Positions 43,892 through 52,889 of a stretch of 64,000 nucleotides of DNA are shown piece after piece. Location of the stretch: positions 1-64,000 of the forward strand of contig NZ_CP117435.1 of the NCBI RefSeq assembly GCF_030687495.1. The letters run 5' to 3'. The DNA comes from Pseudomonas sp. FP453 (lineage in GTDB: Bacteria; Pseudomonadota; Gammaproteobacteria; Pseudomonadales; Pseudomonadaceae). The position numbers and the translations under genes were made by a program. The first letter of the stretch is position 1. Each line of letters opens with the position of its first letter. Below the pieces are notes generated by a model. It was given only the letters and a program-made list of their open reading frames with translations, had not been told where the DNA came from and ran no database searches.

Positions 43892-44131
43892 ATGAAACGT
43901 TTTGCCTTGGCGATCATCTGCGGCGTATTGGCCACTTCGGCCGTGGCCGCGCCCAAAGATTGTGAAGAGCTGCGCAAGGAGATCGAGGTCAAGATCCAGG
44001 CGAACGCGGTTCCGTCCTACACCTTGGAAATCGTCAGCAAGGAAGAAGCCGACAAGCACGACGTAGCCATGGTCGTCGGCAGCTGTGAGAACGGCACCAA
44101 AGCCATCATCTACCAGAAGAACAACGACTGA
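43892..44131 (+). CDS. DUF1161 family exported protein (copy 2)
   Basis: A 79-residue paralogue of the protein at 41703: signal peptide MKRFALAIICGVLATSAVA, then PKDCEELRKEIEVKIQANAVPSYTLEIVSKEEADKHDVAMVVGSCENGTKAIIYQKNND. The two Cys (DCEEL, SCENG) and the K-I-A/Y-S/T-LE/D-VV pattern are shared. Function is unknown. The two copies flank the monooxygenase and osmC genes. Its stop lies one base from the stop of the convergent lipoprotein gene. Confidence 0.88.
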   Translation: MKRFALAIICGVLATSAVAAPKDCEELRKEIEVKIQANAVPSYTLEIVSKEEADKHDVAMVVGSCENGTKAIIYQKNND

Positions 44132-44132
44132 A

Positions 44133-44555
44133 TCAGATGCAGTTGACGCTGCGCTCCTCTGCCAACAACTGACGCTCCGCGTTGTAGAGCCGGATATTCG
44201 GCGTGAAGGCCAGCGAACGGCCTTCCAGGACATAGCGCTGGCCCGCCTGGAAGTGGTCGTACTGCAGCGTCATGAAGCAGGTGCGTTCGGTGGTCTGCCC
44301 CAGCCCGCCGAAGCCACTACCCGTTGGTACTTCGAAATCAAAGCGCACCATCAACTCGTGGCTGCCGGGCGGCATCTGGAAGAAACGACCGTCATTGAGG
44401 TTCTTGCCGTCCAGGCGCTGGGCCATCACCAGCTTGGCGTTGGGTGTCGGGGTGGCGAAATCGACCCAGGCTTGCTGCGGATCGACCGCTGGCAACGGCG
44501 TCAAAGCGCATGCGCTGAGAAACAGGACGGTGATGGCAAGCAACAGCTGGCGCAT
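44133..44555 (-). CDS. Small lipoprotein of unknown function
   Basis: A 140-residue protein with a lipoprotein signal (MRQLLLAITVLFLSACALTP; lipobox LSAC, Cys16), so it is lipid-anchored. The mature part (KLVMAQRLDGKNLNDGRFFQMPPGSHELMVRFDFEV, CFMTLQYDHFQAGQRYVLEGRSLAF) is predicted to be beta-rich and corresponds to a conserved Pseudomonas hypothetical beside osmC. I do not recognise a function. It is divergent from the metallopeptidase lipoprotein. Confidence 0.75.
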   Translation of the reverse strand: MRQLLLAITVLFLSACALTPLPAVDPQQAWVDFATPTPNAKLVMAQRLDGKNLNDGRFFQMPPGSHELMVRFDFEVPTGSGFGGLGQTTERTCFMTLQYDHFQAGQRYVLEGRSLAFTPNIRLYNAERQLLAEERSVNCI

Positions 44556-44659
44556 GGCGTGTACTCAATGATGGAAGAAAAGAAATGGGCCTGACGCAGC
44601 AGGTTCCCCTTGAGTATAAACACCCCATGGCGTGGAAAATTCCCAGGAGTAATCGGTGC

Positions 44660-45703
44660 ATGGTCAGGCGTTTTTTCCTCGGGTTGATGGTGGTACTGCT
44701 CAGTGGCTGCTCAAGCATCAGTTATTACGGACAGTTGGCCAGCGGCCAGTGGCAATTGTTGCGGGCCCGCGAACCGGTTGCCCAGGTCATCGCCGACCCC
44801 GCGCGGCCGCCGCAGCTGCGTGAGCATCTGGCGCAATCCCAGAAGGCGCGCACCTTTGCCAGTGAGCACCTGCATTTGCCTGACAACCCGAGTTACCGGC
44901 TGTACGCCGATATTGGCCGACCTTATGTCGTCTGGAATGTCTTCGCCACGACAGAATTTTCGCTGTCGCCGGAAACCCACTGCTTCCCGATTGCCGGTTG
45001 CGTGGCCTATCGCGGTTATTACAACCAGGGCGCAGCGCGGGGTGAGGCGGCATTGTTGCGCCTGCGGGGCATGGACGTGTCGATTGGCGGGGTCGAGGCC
45101 TATTCCACCCTGGGCTGGTTCAACGACCCGATCCTCAACTCGATGATGAACTGGGGGGATGAGCGCCTGGCCACGCTGATTTTTCATGAGCTGGCGCACC
45201 AGCGGTTTTATGTGCAGGACGACACCGAGTTCAACGAGTCATTCGCCAATTTCGTCGAGCAGGAAGGCACGCGGCAATGGCGTGCCGCGCGTGGGCTGGC
45301 GCCGGCCAGCGTGTCGGCGTCCAAGCAGCGTGATCAGTTTATCCAGTTGATCCTCGATACCCGTCAGCGGTTGGAAAAGGTTTATGCCCAGCCGTTATCG
45401 GCCGATGCGATGCGTGCGGCCAAGGCGGCAGAATTCGAGCGCTTGTGCAGTGATTATCGGCAGATGCGTGACAGCCAGTGGGCGGGCGATAAACGTTATG
45501 ACGCGTGGATCAACTTGCCGATGAACAATGCGCGGTTGTTGCCGTTTGGGCTGTATGACCAGTGGGTGCCGGCGTTTGCGGCGTTGTTTCGGCAGGAAGG
45601 CGGGGATTGGCTGAGGTTTTATGCGGCGGTGGAGAAGATGGGTGGGTTGCCGGTGGAGCAGCGCAAGGCGGCGTTGAGGCAGTTGGAGAGCGGTGGCCGT
45701 TAG
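44660..45703 (+). CDS. Lipoprotein zinc metallopeptidase (PF10023-type aminopeptidase)
   Basis: A membrane-anchored protease of about 347 residues. The start MVRRFFLGLMVVLLSGCSS is chosen because it follows an AGGAG site and gives a clean lipobox (LSGC); an ATG 75 bases upstream would put a charged stretch before the signal. The catalytic motif is HELAHQ (HExxH) followed by NESFANFVEQEG, whose Glu is the likely third zinc ligand. It matches the putative predicted-aminopeptidase family found near osmC in pseudomonads. The substrate is unknown. Confidence 0.85.
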   Translation: MVRRFFLGLMVVLLSGCSSISYYGQLASGQWQLLRAREPVAQVIADPARPPQLREHLAQSQKARTFASEHLHLPDNPSYRLYADIGRPYVVWNVFATTEFSLSPETHCFPIAGCVAYRGYYNQGAARGEAALLRLRGMDVSIGGVEAYSTLGWFNDPILNSMMNWGDERLATLIFHELAHQRFYVQDDTEFNESFANFVEQEGTRQWRAARGLAPASVSASKQRDQFIQLILDTRQRLEKVYAQPLSADAMRAAKAAEFERLCSDYRQMRDSQWAGDKRYDAWINLPMNNARLLPFGLYDQWVPAFAALFRQEGGDWLRFYAAVEKMGGLPVEQRKAALRQLESGGR

Positions 45704-45709
45704 GGCCTC

Positions 45710-45781
45710 ATCGCAGGCAAGCCAGCTCCCACATTTGAAGGTATTCACACATCAAAAGGTGGGAGCTGGCTTGCCTGCGAT
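45710..45781. repeat. REP doublet, outward orientation
   Basis: ATCGCAGGCAAGCCAGCTCC, then CACA, and GTGGGAGCTGGCTTGCCTGC form an inverted pair with the order of arms opposite to most other copies here; it lies between the convergent peptidase and phosphatase genes. Confidence 0.9.
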
Positions 45782-45788
45782 AGCGGTC

Positions 45789-46448
45789 TCAAGGCCGCCG
45801 CAAAAACGCCTGATGCATCTCGGCCAACGTCTCGAAATGCCAGGTCGGCGCCTCGGCATTCAACTCTTCAAAGCTGCCAAACCCATACCCCACCGCCGCC
45901 GAATCCAGTCCATTGCTGCGGGCGCCGAACAGGTCGTGCTTGCGGTCGCCGATCATCAGGGTGGTCGCCGGGTCCAGGCCTTCTTCGCGCATCAGGTGGG
46001 CAATCAACTCGACCTTGTTGGTGCGCGTACCGTCCAGCTCGCTGCCGTAGATCACCTTGAAGTGCTTGGCAAAATCGAAATGCCTGGCGATCTCGCGGGC
46101 AAATTCCCACGGCTTGGAGGTGGCGACATACAGTTGGCGACCTTGGCTGTTCAGCTCTTCCAGCAGCGGCAGCACGCCGTCGAATACGCGGTTCTCATAC
46201 AGTCCAGTCACCTTGAAGCGCTCGCGGTAGAAATTCACCGCTTCCCACGCCTTGGCTTCGTCGAACCCGTAGAACTGCATGAACGCTTGCAGCAATGGCG
46301 GGCCGATAAAGTGTTCGAGCTTGGTCAGGTCCGGCTCGTCGATGCCGAGTTTGGCGAGGGCGTACTGGATCGAGCGGGTGATGCCTTCACGCGGATCAGT
46401 CAGGGTGCCATCCAGGTCGAAGAGGACGGTGGGGTAATGCAGGGTCAT
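45789..46448 (-). CDS. HAD-family phosphatase (phosphoglycolate phosphatase-like)
   Basis: A 219-residue HAD hydrolase. Motif I is VLFDLDGTLTDPREG (nucleophile Asp10, acid Asp12), motif II VATSKP, motif III Lys in TNKVE, motif IV MIGDRKHDLFGARSNG. The cap is the C1 helical type. The sequence resembles Gph and other small-molecule phosphatases; the actual substrate is unresolved. Its ATG overlaps the stop of the gamma-carbonic-anhydrase gene by four bases, so the two form a coupled pair. Confidence 0.87.
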   Translation of the reverse strand: MTLHYPTVLFDLDGTLTDPREGITRSIQYALAKLGIDEPDLTKLEHFIGPPLLQAFMQFYGFDEAKAWEAVNFYRERFKVTGLYENRVFDGVLPLLEELNSQGRQLYVATSKPWEFAREIARHFDFAKHFKVIYGSELDGTRTNKVELIAHLMREEGLDPATTLMIGDRKHDLFGARSNGLDSAAVGYGFGSFEELNAEAPTWHFETLAEMHQAFLRRP

Positions 46449-46987
46449 TGATCGAATCCTTCAGCCAGGTGCAGGTCTTTGAGTTTCACGTAGTTCGCCG
46501 CGCTGTAGGTGAAAAATGCGCGTTCCTTGTCAGTCAGTGGACGGATCTGTTTAGCCGGGCTGCCCACGTACAAGAAGCCGCTGTCGAGTTTCTTGCCCGG
46601 CGGCACCAGGCTGCCGGCGCCGATGATCACGTCATCTTCCACCACCGCACCGTCCATCACGATGCTGCCCATGCCGATCAGGATGCGGCTGCCTACCGTG
46701 CAACCATGCAGCATGACCTTGTGGGCGATGGTCACGTCGTCGCCGATCAGCAGCGGGAAACCGTCCGGGTTGAACGGCCCGGCATGGGTGATATGCAGCA
46801 CGCAGCCATCCTGCACGCTGGTGCGCGCGCCGATGCGGATGCGGTGCATGTCGCCGCGAATCACGGTCAGCGGCCACACGGAGCTGTCGGTGCCGATTTC
46901 GACATCGCCGATCACCACCGCCGAAATATCGACAAAAGCCCCGGCGCCCAGGGTTGGCGTGTGGTTCTGATAGGTGCGAAGGGTCAC
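46445..46987 (-). CDS. Gamma-carbonic anhydrase family protein
   Basis: A 180-residue left-handed beta-helix trimer-forming protein with hexapeptide repeats. RGDMHRIRIGARTSVQDGCVLHITHAG and IAHKVMLHGCTVGSRILIGMGSIVMDGAVVEDDVIIGAGS contain the three metal-binding His and the conserved Gln/Asp positions. Members (YrdA/PaaY/CaiE type) often show weak or no anhydrase activity, so the name describes the fold. It is coupled to the downstream HAD phosphatase and divergent from prlC. Confidence 0.9.
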   Translation of the reverse strand: MTLRTYQNHTPTLGAGAFVDISAVVIGDVEIGTDSSVWPLTVIRGDMHRIRIGARTSVQDGCVLHITHAGPFNPDGFPLLIGDDVTIAHKVMLHGCTVGSRILIGMGSIVMDGAVVEDDVIIGAGSLVPPGKKLDSGFLYVGSPAKQIRPLTDKERAFFTYSAANYVKLKDLHLAEGFDQ

Positions 46988-47025
46988 GATAGCCTCTCTC
47001 TCTTCTGCTGATAGCTGCGGTGGGC

Positions 47026-47053
47026 GTTGATTGTAATTAAGATGGCCCCATCT
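47026..47053 (+). promoter_or_regulatory. Sigma-32-like heat-shock promoter of prlC
   Basis: A GTTGATT -35-like element (47026-47032), 13 bases, then CCCCATCT (47046-47053), a perfect match to the sigma-32 -10 consensus CCCCATNT. Transcription would start near 47060, just before the ATG at 47064, supporting the GTG at 47088 as the true prlC start. Confidence 0.6.
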
Positions 47054-47087
47054 TTGTTCTTACATGTCTTCAGCCAAGGTACCCACC

Positions 47088-49139
47088 GTGAGCGCGAACA
47101 ACCCTCTTCTGCAGTCCTACGACCTGCCGCCGTTCTCGGCGATCCGTGCCGAGCACGTGCAACCGGCGATTGAACAGATCCTCGCCGACAACCGCGTCGC
47201 CATCGAAGGTATCCTGCAAAGCCAGGGGAAAAATCCGACGTGGGCCGGCCTGGTCCTGGCCATGGACGAACTGAACGACCGCCTGGGCGCCGCCTGGAGC
47301 CCGGTCAGCCACCTCAACGCCGTGTGCAACAGCGCCGAACTGCGTGAGGCCTATGAAAGCTGCCTGCCGGCGTTGAGCGCCTACTCCACCGAGATGGGCC
47401 AGAACCGTGAACTGTTCCAGGCCTTCGAAGCCCTGGCCAACAGCCCGGAAGCCGCCGGTTTCGACGTGGCGCAAAAAACCATCCTGGAACACGCCCTGCG
47501 CGACTTCCGCCTGTCGGGTATCGACTTGCCGCCGGAGCAGCAAAAACGCTACGCCGAAGTGCAGAGCAAACTGTCCGAACTGGGCAGCAAGTTCTCCAAC
47601 CAGTTGCTGGATGCGACCCAGGCCTGGACCAAACACTTTACCGATGAAGCCACTCTCGCCGGCCTGACCGATTCGGCCAAGGCGCAGATGGCGGCAGCTG
47701 CCCAATCCAAAGACCTGGACGGTTGGCTGATCACCCTGGAATTTCCGAGCTACTACGCGGTAATGACCTACGCTCACGACCGCGCCCTGCGCGAAGAAGT
47801 CTACGCGGCCTACTGCACCCGTGCGTCGGACCAAGGCCCGAATGCCGGTCAGAACGATAACGGCCCGGTGATGGAACAGATCCTCGACCTGCGTCAGGAA
47901 CTGGCCAAGCTGTTGGGCTACGCGTCCTTCTCCGAACTGAGCCTGGCCACCAAGATGGCCGAGTCCAGCGACCAGGTGCTGAGCTTCCTGCGCGACCTGG
48001 CCAAGCGCAGCAAGCCGTTTGCCGCCCAGGACCTGCAACAGCTCAAGGCTTACGCCGCCGAACAAGGCTGCGCCGACCTGCAAAGCTGGGACAGCGGTTT
48101 CTACGGCGAAAAACTCCGTGAGCAGCGCTACAGCGTGTCCCAGGAAGCCCTGCGCGCCTACTTCCCCATCGACAAAGTGCTCGGCGGCCTGTTTGCCATC
48201 GTGCAACGCCTGTACGGCATCGAGATTGCCGAACTGAAAGGCTTCGACACTTGGCACCCGGATGTACGCCTGTTTGAAATCAAGGAAAACGGCGAGCACG
48301 TCGGCCGCTTCTTCTTTGACCTGTACGCCCGCGCCAACAAGCGCGGCGGCGCCTGGATGGACGGCGCGCGCGACCGCCGCCGCACCATCGACGGCGTACT
48401 GCAAAGCCCGGTGGCCAACCTGGTGTGCAACTTCACCCCGGCCGACAGCGGCAAGCCTGCCCTGCTGACCCACGACGAAGTGACGACGCTGTTCCACGAA
48501 TTCGGCCACGGCCTGCACCACCTGCTGACCCGCGTTGAACACGCTGGCGTGTCCGGTATCAACGGCGTGGCGTGGGATGCAGTGGAGTTGCCGAGCCAGT
48601 TCATGGAGAACTGGTGCTGGGAGCCGGAAGGCCTGGCGCTGATCTCCGGCCACTACGAAAGCGGCGAGCCGCTGCCCCAGGACCTGCTGGAAAAAATGCT
48701 CGCGGCGAAGAATTTCCAGTCCGGCCTGATGATGGTGCGCCAGTTGGAATTCTCGTTGTTCGACTTTGAACTGCACGCCACCCACGGTGATGGCCGCAGC
48801 GTGGCCCAGGTGCTGGAAGGCGTGCGCGATGAGGTCTCGGTGATGCGTCCGCCGGCCTACAACCGTTTTCCCAACAGCTTTGCGCACATTTTCGCCGGCG
48901 GTTATGCGGCGGGGTACTACAGCTACAAGTGGGCCGAAGTGCTGTCGGCCGATGCCTTCTCCAAGTTTGAAGAAGACGGCGTATTGAATGCCGAGACCGG
49001 CCGTGCCTTCCGCGAGGCGATCCTGGCCCGTGGCGGTTCCCAGGAACCGATGGTGTTGTTCGTCGATTTCCGCGGACGTGCGCCGTCGATTGACGCACTC
49101 TTGCGCCACAGCGGCCTGAGTGAGGACGCGGCAGCATGA
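47088..49139 (+). CDS. prlC: Oligopeptidase A
   Basis: A cytoplasmic M3 zinc metallopeptidase that degrades signal peptides and other oligopeptides; in E. coli it is heat-shock induced. The catalytic motif is FHEFGHGLHHLL at about residue 470, with the distal Glu in GVAWDAVELPSQFMENWCWE. The GTG start (VSANNPLLQSYDLPPFSAI) has an AAGG site and matches the family N terminus; the ATG 24 bases upstream has no ribosome site and lies at the predicted transcription start. Length is 683, near E. coli OpdA (680). Its stop overlaps yheV by four bases. Confidence 0.95.
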   Translation: MSANNPLLQSYDLPPFSAIRAEHVQPAIEQILADNRVAIEGILQSQGKNPTWAGLVLAMDELNDRLGAAWSPVSHLNAVCNSAELREAYESCLPALSAYSTEMGQNRELFQAFEALANSPEAAGFDVAQKTILEHALRDFRLSGIDLPPEQQKRYAEVQSKLSELGSKFSNQLLDATQAWTKHFTDEATLAGLTDSAKAQMAAAAQSKDLDGWLITLEFPSYYAVMTYAHDRALREEVYAAYCTRASDQGPNAGQNDNGPVMEQILDLRQELAKLLGYASFSELSLATKMAESSDQVLSFLRDLAKRSKPFAAQDLQQLKAYAAEQGCADLQSWDSGFYGEKLREQRYSVSQEALRAYFPIDKVLGGLFAIVQRLYGIEIAELKGFDTWHPDVRLFEIKENGEHVGRFFFDLYARANKRGGAWMDGARDRRRTIDGVLQSPVANLVCNFTPADSGKPALLTHDEVTTLFHEFGHGLHHLLTRVEHAGVSGINGVAWDAVELPSQFMENWCWEPEGLALISGHYESGEPLPQDLLEKMLAAKNFQSGLMMVRQLEFSLFDFELHATHGDGRSVAQVLEGVRDEVSVMRPPAYNRFPNSFAHIFAGGYAAGYYSYKWAEVLSADAFSKFEEDGVLNAETGRAFREAILARGGSQEPMVLFVDFRGRAPSIDALLRHSGLSEDAAA

Positions 49140-49411
49140 GTGAAGGGCCTGTGATCACCAAAAAGCAATTTATCGCCGGGGCGGTCTGCCCGGCGTGCAG
49201 CGAGCCGGACAAGTTGAAGATGTGGACCGAAGACAGCGTGCCGCACCGTGAGTGTGTGGCCTGCGGTTATACCGACACATTGAATGACCAAGGTCTGTCG
49301 GTGCCCAAGGAATTGGGCACGCGGGTCAACACCTCGGCGTTGAAGGCGCCGGCTGACCCGAAGGTGCAGGCGGTGCAGTTCTTCCCCAATCCCAAGCTGA
49401 AAAAAGACTGA
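49136..49411 (+). CDS. YheV-family zinc-ribbon protein
   Basis: A 91-residue protein with two CxxC pairs (CPACSEPDKLKMW and HRECVACGYTD) that form a zinc ribbon near residues 18-44, followed by a basic tail. The family name comes from E. coli YheV, whose gene lies beside prlC there too. Overlap with prlC implies translational coupling and a common heat-shock promoter. Function is unknown. Confidence 0.9.
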   Translation: MSEGPVITKKQFIAGAVCPACSEPDKLKMWTEDSVPHRECVACGYTDTLNDQGLSVPKELGTRVNTSALKAPADPKVQAVQFFPNPKLKKD

Positions 49412-49418
49412 CGCCCGT

Positions 49419-50105
49419 TTAGGGTTTTACCGTCAGTCCAATGTCGTTCTTTGGCTCGGCACGGCCCGTTCCCGCCGTGTTGAGCCAACTGTTCATCGAG
49501 CACAGTGCAAACGCACTGGTGCTGCAATCGCCATTCGCCAAGGCTGTACGCAACTTGTCGATATCGGCCTTCATCATGTAGCGAACGCCGTCCTTGAAGC
49601 CGTTACTGGTGCCAAAACCGCCCAGGGTCATCTCGTTCAGCGCATCCTCCTTGCTCCATCCCTGCACCACCACGCGATACATCGCCGCCATCAGGCCGGT
49701 GCGGTCGGAGCCGTGTTTGCAGTGCATCAGCACCGGGCCGTTGGCCTCGGCGTCCTTGATCGCCCGGAGTGCCGCCAGCACGTCGGAATCATCTACATGG
49801 TTGGTGCGATAGCTCAGCTGGACTTGACGGATACCGGGGGCTTTCAGCCAGTTGGCGTCGGACTCCGGCAGGAAGTTGATCACGGTACCGATCTTCAGTT
49901 GTTCCAGCAGCGGCACCGCGCCGCTGTCGGGTAAAGCACTGCGATACAGGGTGGGCGTCATCTGGTGCAGGTTGTATTGGCTGCCCACGGGCTGCGCCCA
50001 TTCGGCCGAGCGAATGGAGGTGGACTCGTCGGCCTGGGCAGGCACGAGGGTAAACAAGGCCACGAGCGCGAGGCCAAGAGCCGACAGCCATTGATGCTTG
50101 AACAT
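49419..50105 (-). CDS. Periplasmic dual-specificity/tyrosine phosphatase-like protein
   Basis: A 228-residue exported protein: signal peptide MFKHQWLSALGLALVALFTLVPAQA, then a Cys-phosphatase fold. The P-loop HCKHGSDRTGLM holds the catalytic Cys and Arg (CX5R), and the upstream FLPESDANWL-PGIRQVQLSY region fits the DSP domain. Location suggests the periplasm. Such proteins are known as dephosphorylases of phosphoinositides or phytate in other bacteria; the substrate here is unknown. It is convergent with prlC-yheV. Confidence 0.83.
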   Translation of the reverse strand: MFKHQWLSALGLALVALFTLVPAQADESTSIRSAEWAQPVGSQYNLHQMTPTLYRSALPDSGAVPLLEQLKIGTVINFLPESDANWLKAPGIRQVQLSYRTNHVDDSDVLAALRAIKDAEANGPVLMHCKHGSDRTGLMAAMYRVVVQGWSKEDALNEMTLGGFGTSNGFKDGVRYMMKADIDKLRTALANGDCSTSAFALCSMNSWLNTAGTGRAEPKNDIGLTVKP

Positions 50106-50337
50106 GGGTGACGTTAACCAGACATGAGGGTTGGGGATGGCCCACAGATTGGTTTACGGGGGGTCAACGGGGTGTGAGGTGGTCGTCAAAGATTCGTGAA
50201 TCCTCAGTCTTTAGTCGTTGAAACGATTCCTCCCGATCCTTAGGCTGCTATCATTTGTAACCATTGATTGCCAAAAATACCCAAGCCGCTCCCCAGAAGC
50301 AGCTGATCAACCCGTGACCACATGATGAGGTGCACCC

Positions 50338-51090
50338 ATGTCTGATCAAGATCAAGACAACCCCCGGCGTGACTTTCTGCGCAAATCCTTGACCTTGATC
50401 CCGGTGGTCACGGTTGCCAGCACAGGCCTTGGCGGCTCGATGCTGATGGCCACGCCCGAGCCGGCCCAGGCCGCTCCCGCCAAGCCTGCGGCCAGCGAAA
50501 AAGCCTACGAGCCAAGTTACTTCACGGCCGAAGAGTGGGCGTTTATCAACGCCGCCGTGGCGCAGTTGATCCCGGCGGATGCCCAAGGCCCAGGCGCCCT
50601 GGAAGCCGGCGCCCCGGAATACATCGACCGCCAGATGAACACGCCGTACGCCAGTGGCGCGCTGTGGTTTATGCAAGGTCCGTTCAACGCCGATGCACCG
50701 CCCGAGATGGGCTGGCAGAGCAAACTGGTGCCCAAGGACATCTATCGCCTGGGTATCGCCGCGACGGATGCATGGTCGAAAGCGTTCAACGGTAAAGCTT
50801 TTGCTGCGCAAGACAGCGCTACCCGAGACGACATGCTGCGTCGCCTGGAGGCTGGCGGCAGTGAAGTGGCCGCGCATTTCGACGCGGTGCCGCCGAAGAT
50901 TTTCTTCAATCTGCTGCTGCAAAACACCAAGGAAGGGTTCTTCTGCGACCCGATCCACGGTGGCAACAAAGGCATGGTCGGCTGGACCATGATCGGCTTC
51001 CCCGGCGCCCGCGCCGATTTCATGGACTGGGTTGAACGCAACGAGCAATACCCCTTCCCGGCAGTTTCCATCCGCGGCGAGAGGGCATAA
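50338..51090 (+). CDS. Gluconate 2-dehydrogenase gamma subunit
   Basis: The small subunit of the membrane-bound FAD-dependent gluconate 2-dehydrogenase, which oxidises gluconate to 2-ketogluconate in the periplasm. The start carries a twin-arginine signal (NPRRDFLRKSLTLIPVVTVAST), so the folded complex is exported by Tat, and this subunit may carry the flavoprotein along. The mature part contains FTAEEWAFINAAVAQLIPADAQGPGALEAGAPEYIDRQM, typical of the GADH-gamma family. Length is 250. It leads the three-gene operon and ends two bases before the flavoprotein. Confidence 0.93.
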   Translation: MSDQDQDNPRRDFLRKSLTLIPVVTVASTGLGGSMLMATPEPAQAAPAKPAASEKAYEPSYFTAEEWAFINAAVAQLIPADAQGPGALEAGAPEYIDRQMNTPYASGALWFMQGPFNADAPPEMGWQSKLVPKDIYRLGIAATDAWSKAFNGKAFAAQDSATRDDMLRRLEAGGSEVAAHFDAVPPKIFFNLLLQNTKEGFFCDPIHGGNKGMVGWTMIGFPGARADFMDWVERNEQYPFPAVSIRGERA

Positions 51091-51092
51091 AC

Positions 51093-52877
51093 GTGGCGAC
51101 CATCATGAAGAAAGTGGATGCGGTGATCGTAGGCTTCGGCTGGACCGGCGCGATCATGGCCAAGGAGCTGACGGAAGCAGGCCTCAACGTGGTAGCGCTG
51201 GAGCGCGGCCCGATGCAGGACACTTACCCAGACGGCAACTATCCCCAGGTCATCGACGAACTGACCTACAGCGTGCGTAAAAAACTCTTCCAGGACATTT
51301 CCAAGGAGACGGTGACCATTCGCCATAGCGTGAATGACGTCGCCCTGCCCAACCGTCAGTTGGGTGCGTTTCTGCCGGGCAATGGCGTCGGTGGTGCGGG
51401 CCTGCACTGGTCGGGTGTGCACTTTCGTGTCGACCCGATCGAGCTGCGCATGCGCAGCCATTACGAAGAGCGCTACGGCAAAAACTTCATTCCCAAGGAC
51501 ATGACCATCCAGGACTTCGGCGTCAGCTATGAAGAGCTGGAGCCGTTTTTCGACTACGCGGAAAAAGTCTTCGGCACCTCCGGCCAGGCCTGGACCGTCA
51601 AAGGCCAGTTGGTGGGCGAAGGTCGCGGTGGCAACCCGTATGCCCCGGACCGCTCCAACCCGTTCCCCTTGGAATCGCAGAAAAACACCGTCTCCGCACA
51701 GCTGTTTCAGAAAGCCGCTGCCGAGGTCGGTTACAAACCCTACAACCTGCCGTCGGCCAATACCTCGGGGCCGTACACCAACCCCTATGGCGCGCAGATG
51801 GGCCCGTGCAACTTCTGCGGTTTTTGCAGCGGTTACGTGTGCTACATGTATTCCAAGGCTTCGCCGAACGTGAACATCCTGCCGGCGCTGCGCCAGGTGC
51901 CGAACTTCGAGTTGCGGCCCAATTCCCACGTGCTCAAGGTCAATCTCGACAGCACCAAGAGCAAAGCCACCGGTGTGACGTACATCGACGCCCAGGGTCG
52001 CGAATGCGAGCAGCCGGCCGACCTGGTGATTCTCGGCGCGTTCCAGTTCCACAACGTGCGCCTGATGCTGCTGTCGGGCATCGGCAAGCCTTACGATCCG
52101 ATCACCAACGAGGGCGTGGTGGGCCGCAACTTTGCCTACCAGAACATGGCCACCATCAAGGCGTTCTTCGACAAGGACACCCACACCAACAACTTCATCG
52201 GTGCCGGCGGCAATGGCGTGGCCATCGACGACTTCAACGCCGACAACTTCGACCACGGGCCCCATGGCTTTGTGGGCGGCTCGCCAATGTGGGTCAACCA
52301 GGCCGGCAGCCGGCCGATTGCCGGGACGTCCAACCCACCGGGTACACCGGCCTGGGGCAGCGCATGGAAACGTGCCACCGCCGATTACTACACCCACCAG
52401 GTGTCGATGGACGCTCACGGTGCGCATCAATCCTATCGGGGCAACTACCTGGATCTGGACCCGGTGTACCGCGATGCCTACGGTCAGCCGTTGCTGCGGA
52501 TGACGTTCGACTGGCAGGAAAACGACATCAAGATGAACCGCTTCATGGTCGAGAAAATGGGCAAGGTCGCCGAGGCGATGAACCCCAAGGCCATTGCCGT
52601 GCTTGGCAAAAAGGTCGGTGAGCACTTCAACACCGCGTCGTACCAGACCACCCACCTCAACGGTGGCGCGATCATGGGCACCGATCCCAAGACCAGTGCG
52701 TTGAACCGTTACCTGCAATGCTGGGATGTACACAACGTGTTTGTCCCCGGTGCGTCAGCTTTCCCACAAGGCTTGGGCTACAACCCTACCGGCCTGGTGG
52801 CGGCGCTGACCTATTGGTCGGCCCGCGCGATCCGCGAGCAGTACCTGAAAAACCCCGGCCCACTGGTTCAGGCATAA
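51093..52877 (+). CDS. Gluconate 2-dehydrogenase flavoprotein subunit
   Basis: The catalytic GMC-type oxidoreductase (594 residues). The FAD-binding fold starts VDAVIVGFGWTGAIMAKELTEAGLNVVALERG (GxGxxG at about 14-19), and the C-terminal GMC end has NVFVPGASAFPQGLGYNPTGLVAALTYWSARAI. The likely active-site His is in TTHLNGGAIMGTDP. A Cys-rich stretch GPCNFCGFCSGYVCYMYSKAS may bind a [3Fe-4S] cluster as shown for related dehydrogenases. The GTG start is preceded by GAGAGGG. It has no signal of its own, consistent with export together with the Tat-signal gamma subunit. Confidence 0.94.
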   Translation: MATIMKKVDAVIVGFGWTGAIMAKELTEAGLNVVALERGPMQDTYPDGNYPQVIDELTYSVRKKLFQDISKETVTIRHSVNDVALPNRQLGAFLPGNGVGGAGLHWSGVHFRVDPIELRMRSHYEERYGKNFIPKDMTIQDFGVSYEELEPFFDYAEKVFGTSGQAWTVKGQLVGEGRGGNPYAPDRSNPFPLESQKNTVSAQLFQKAAAEVGYKPYNLPSANTSGPYTNPYGAQMGPCNFCGFCSGYVCYMYSKASPNVNILPALRQVPNFELRPNSHVLKVNLDSTKSKATGVTYIDAQGRECEQPADLVILGAFQFHNVRLMLLSGIGKPYDPITNEGVVGRNFAYQNMATIKAFFDKDTHTNNFIGAGGNGVAIDDFNADNFDHGPHGFVGGSPMWVNQAGSRPIAGTSNPPGTPAWGSAWKRATADYYTHQVSMDAHGAHQSYRGNYLDLDPVYRDAYGQPLLRMTFDWQENDIKMNRFMVEKMGKVAEAMNPKAIAVLGKKVGEHFNTASYQTTHLNGGAIMGTDPKTSALNRYLQCWDVHNVFVPGASAFPQGLGYNPTGLVAALTYWSARAIREQYLKNPGPLVQA

Positions 52878-52889
52878 GGAGCGATGACC

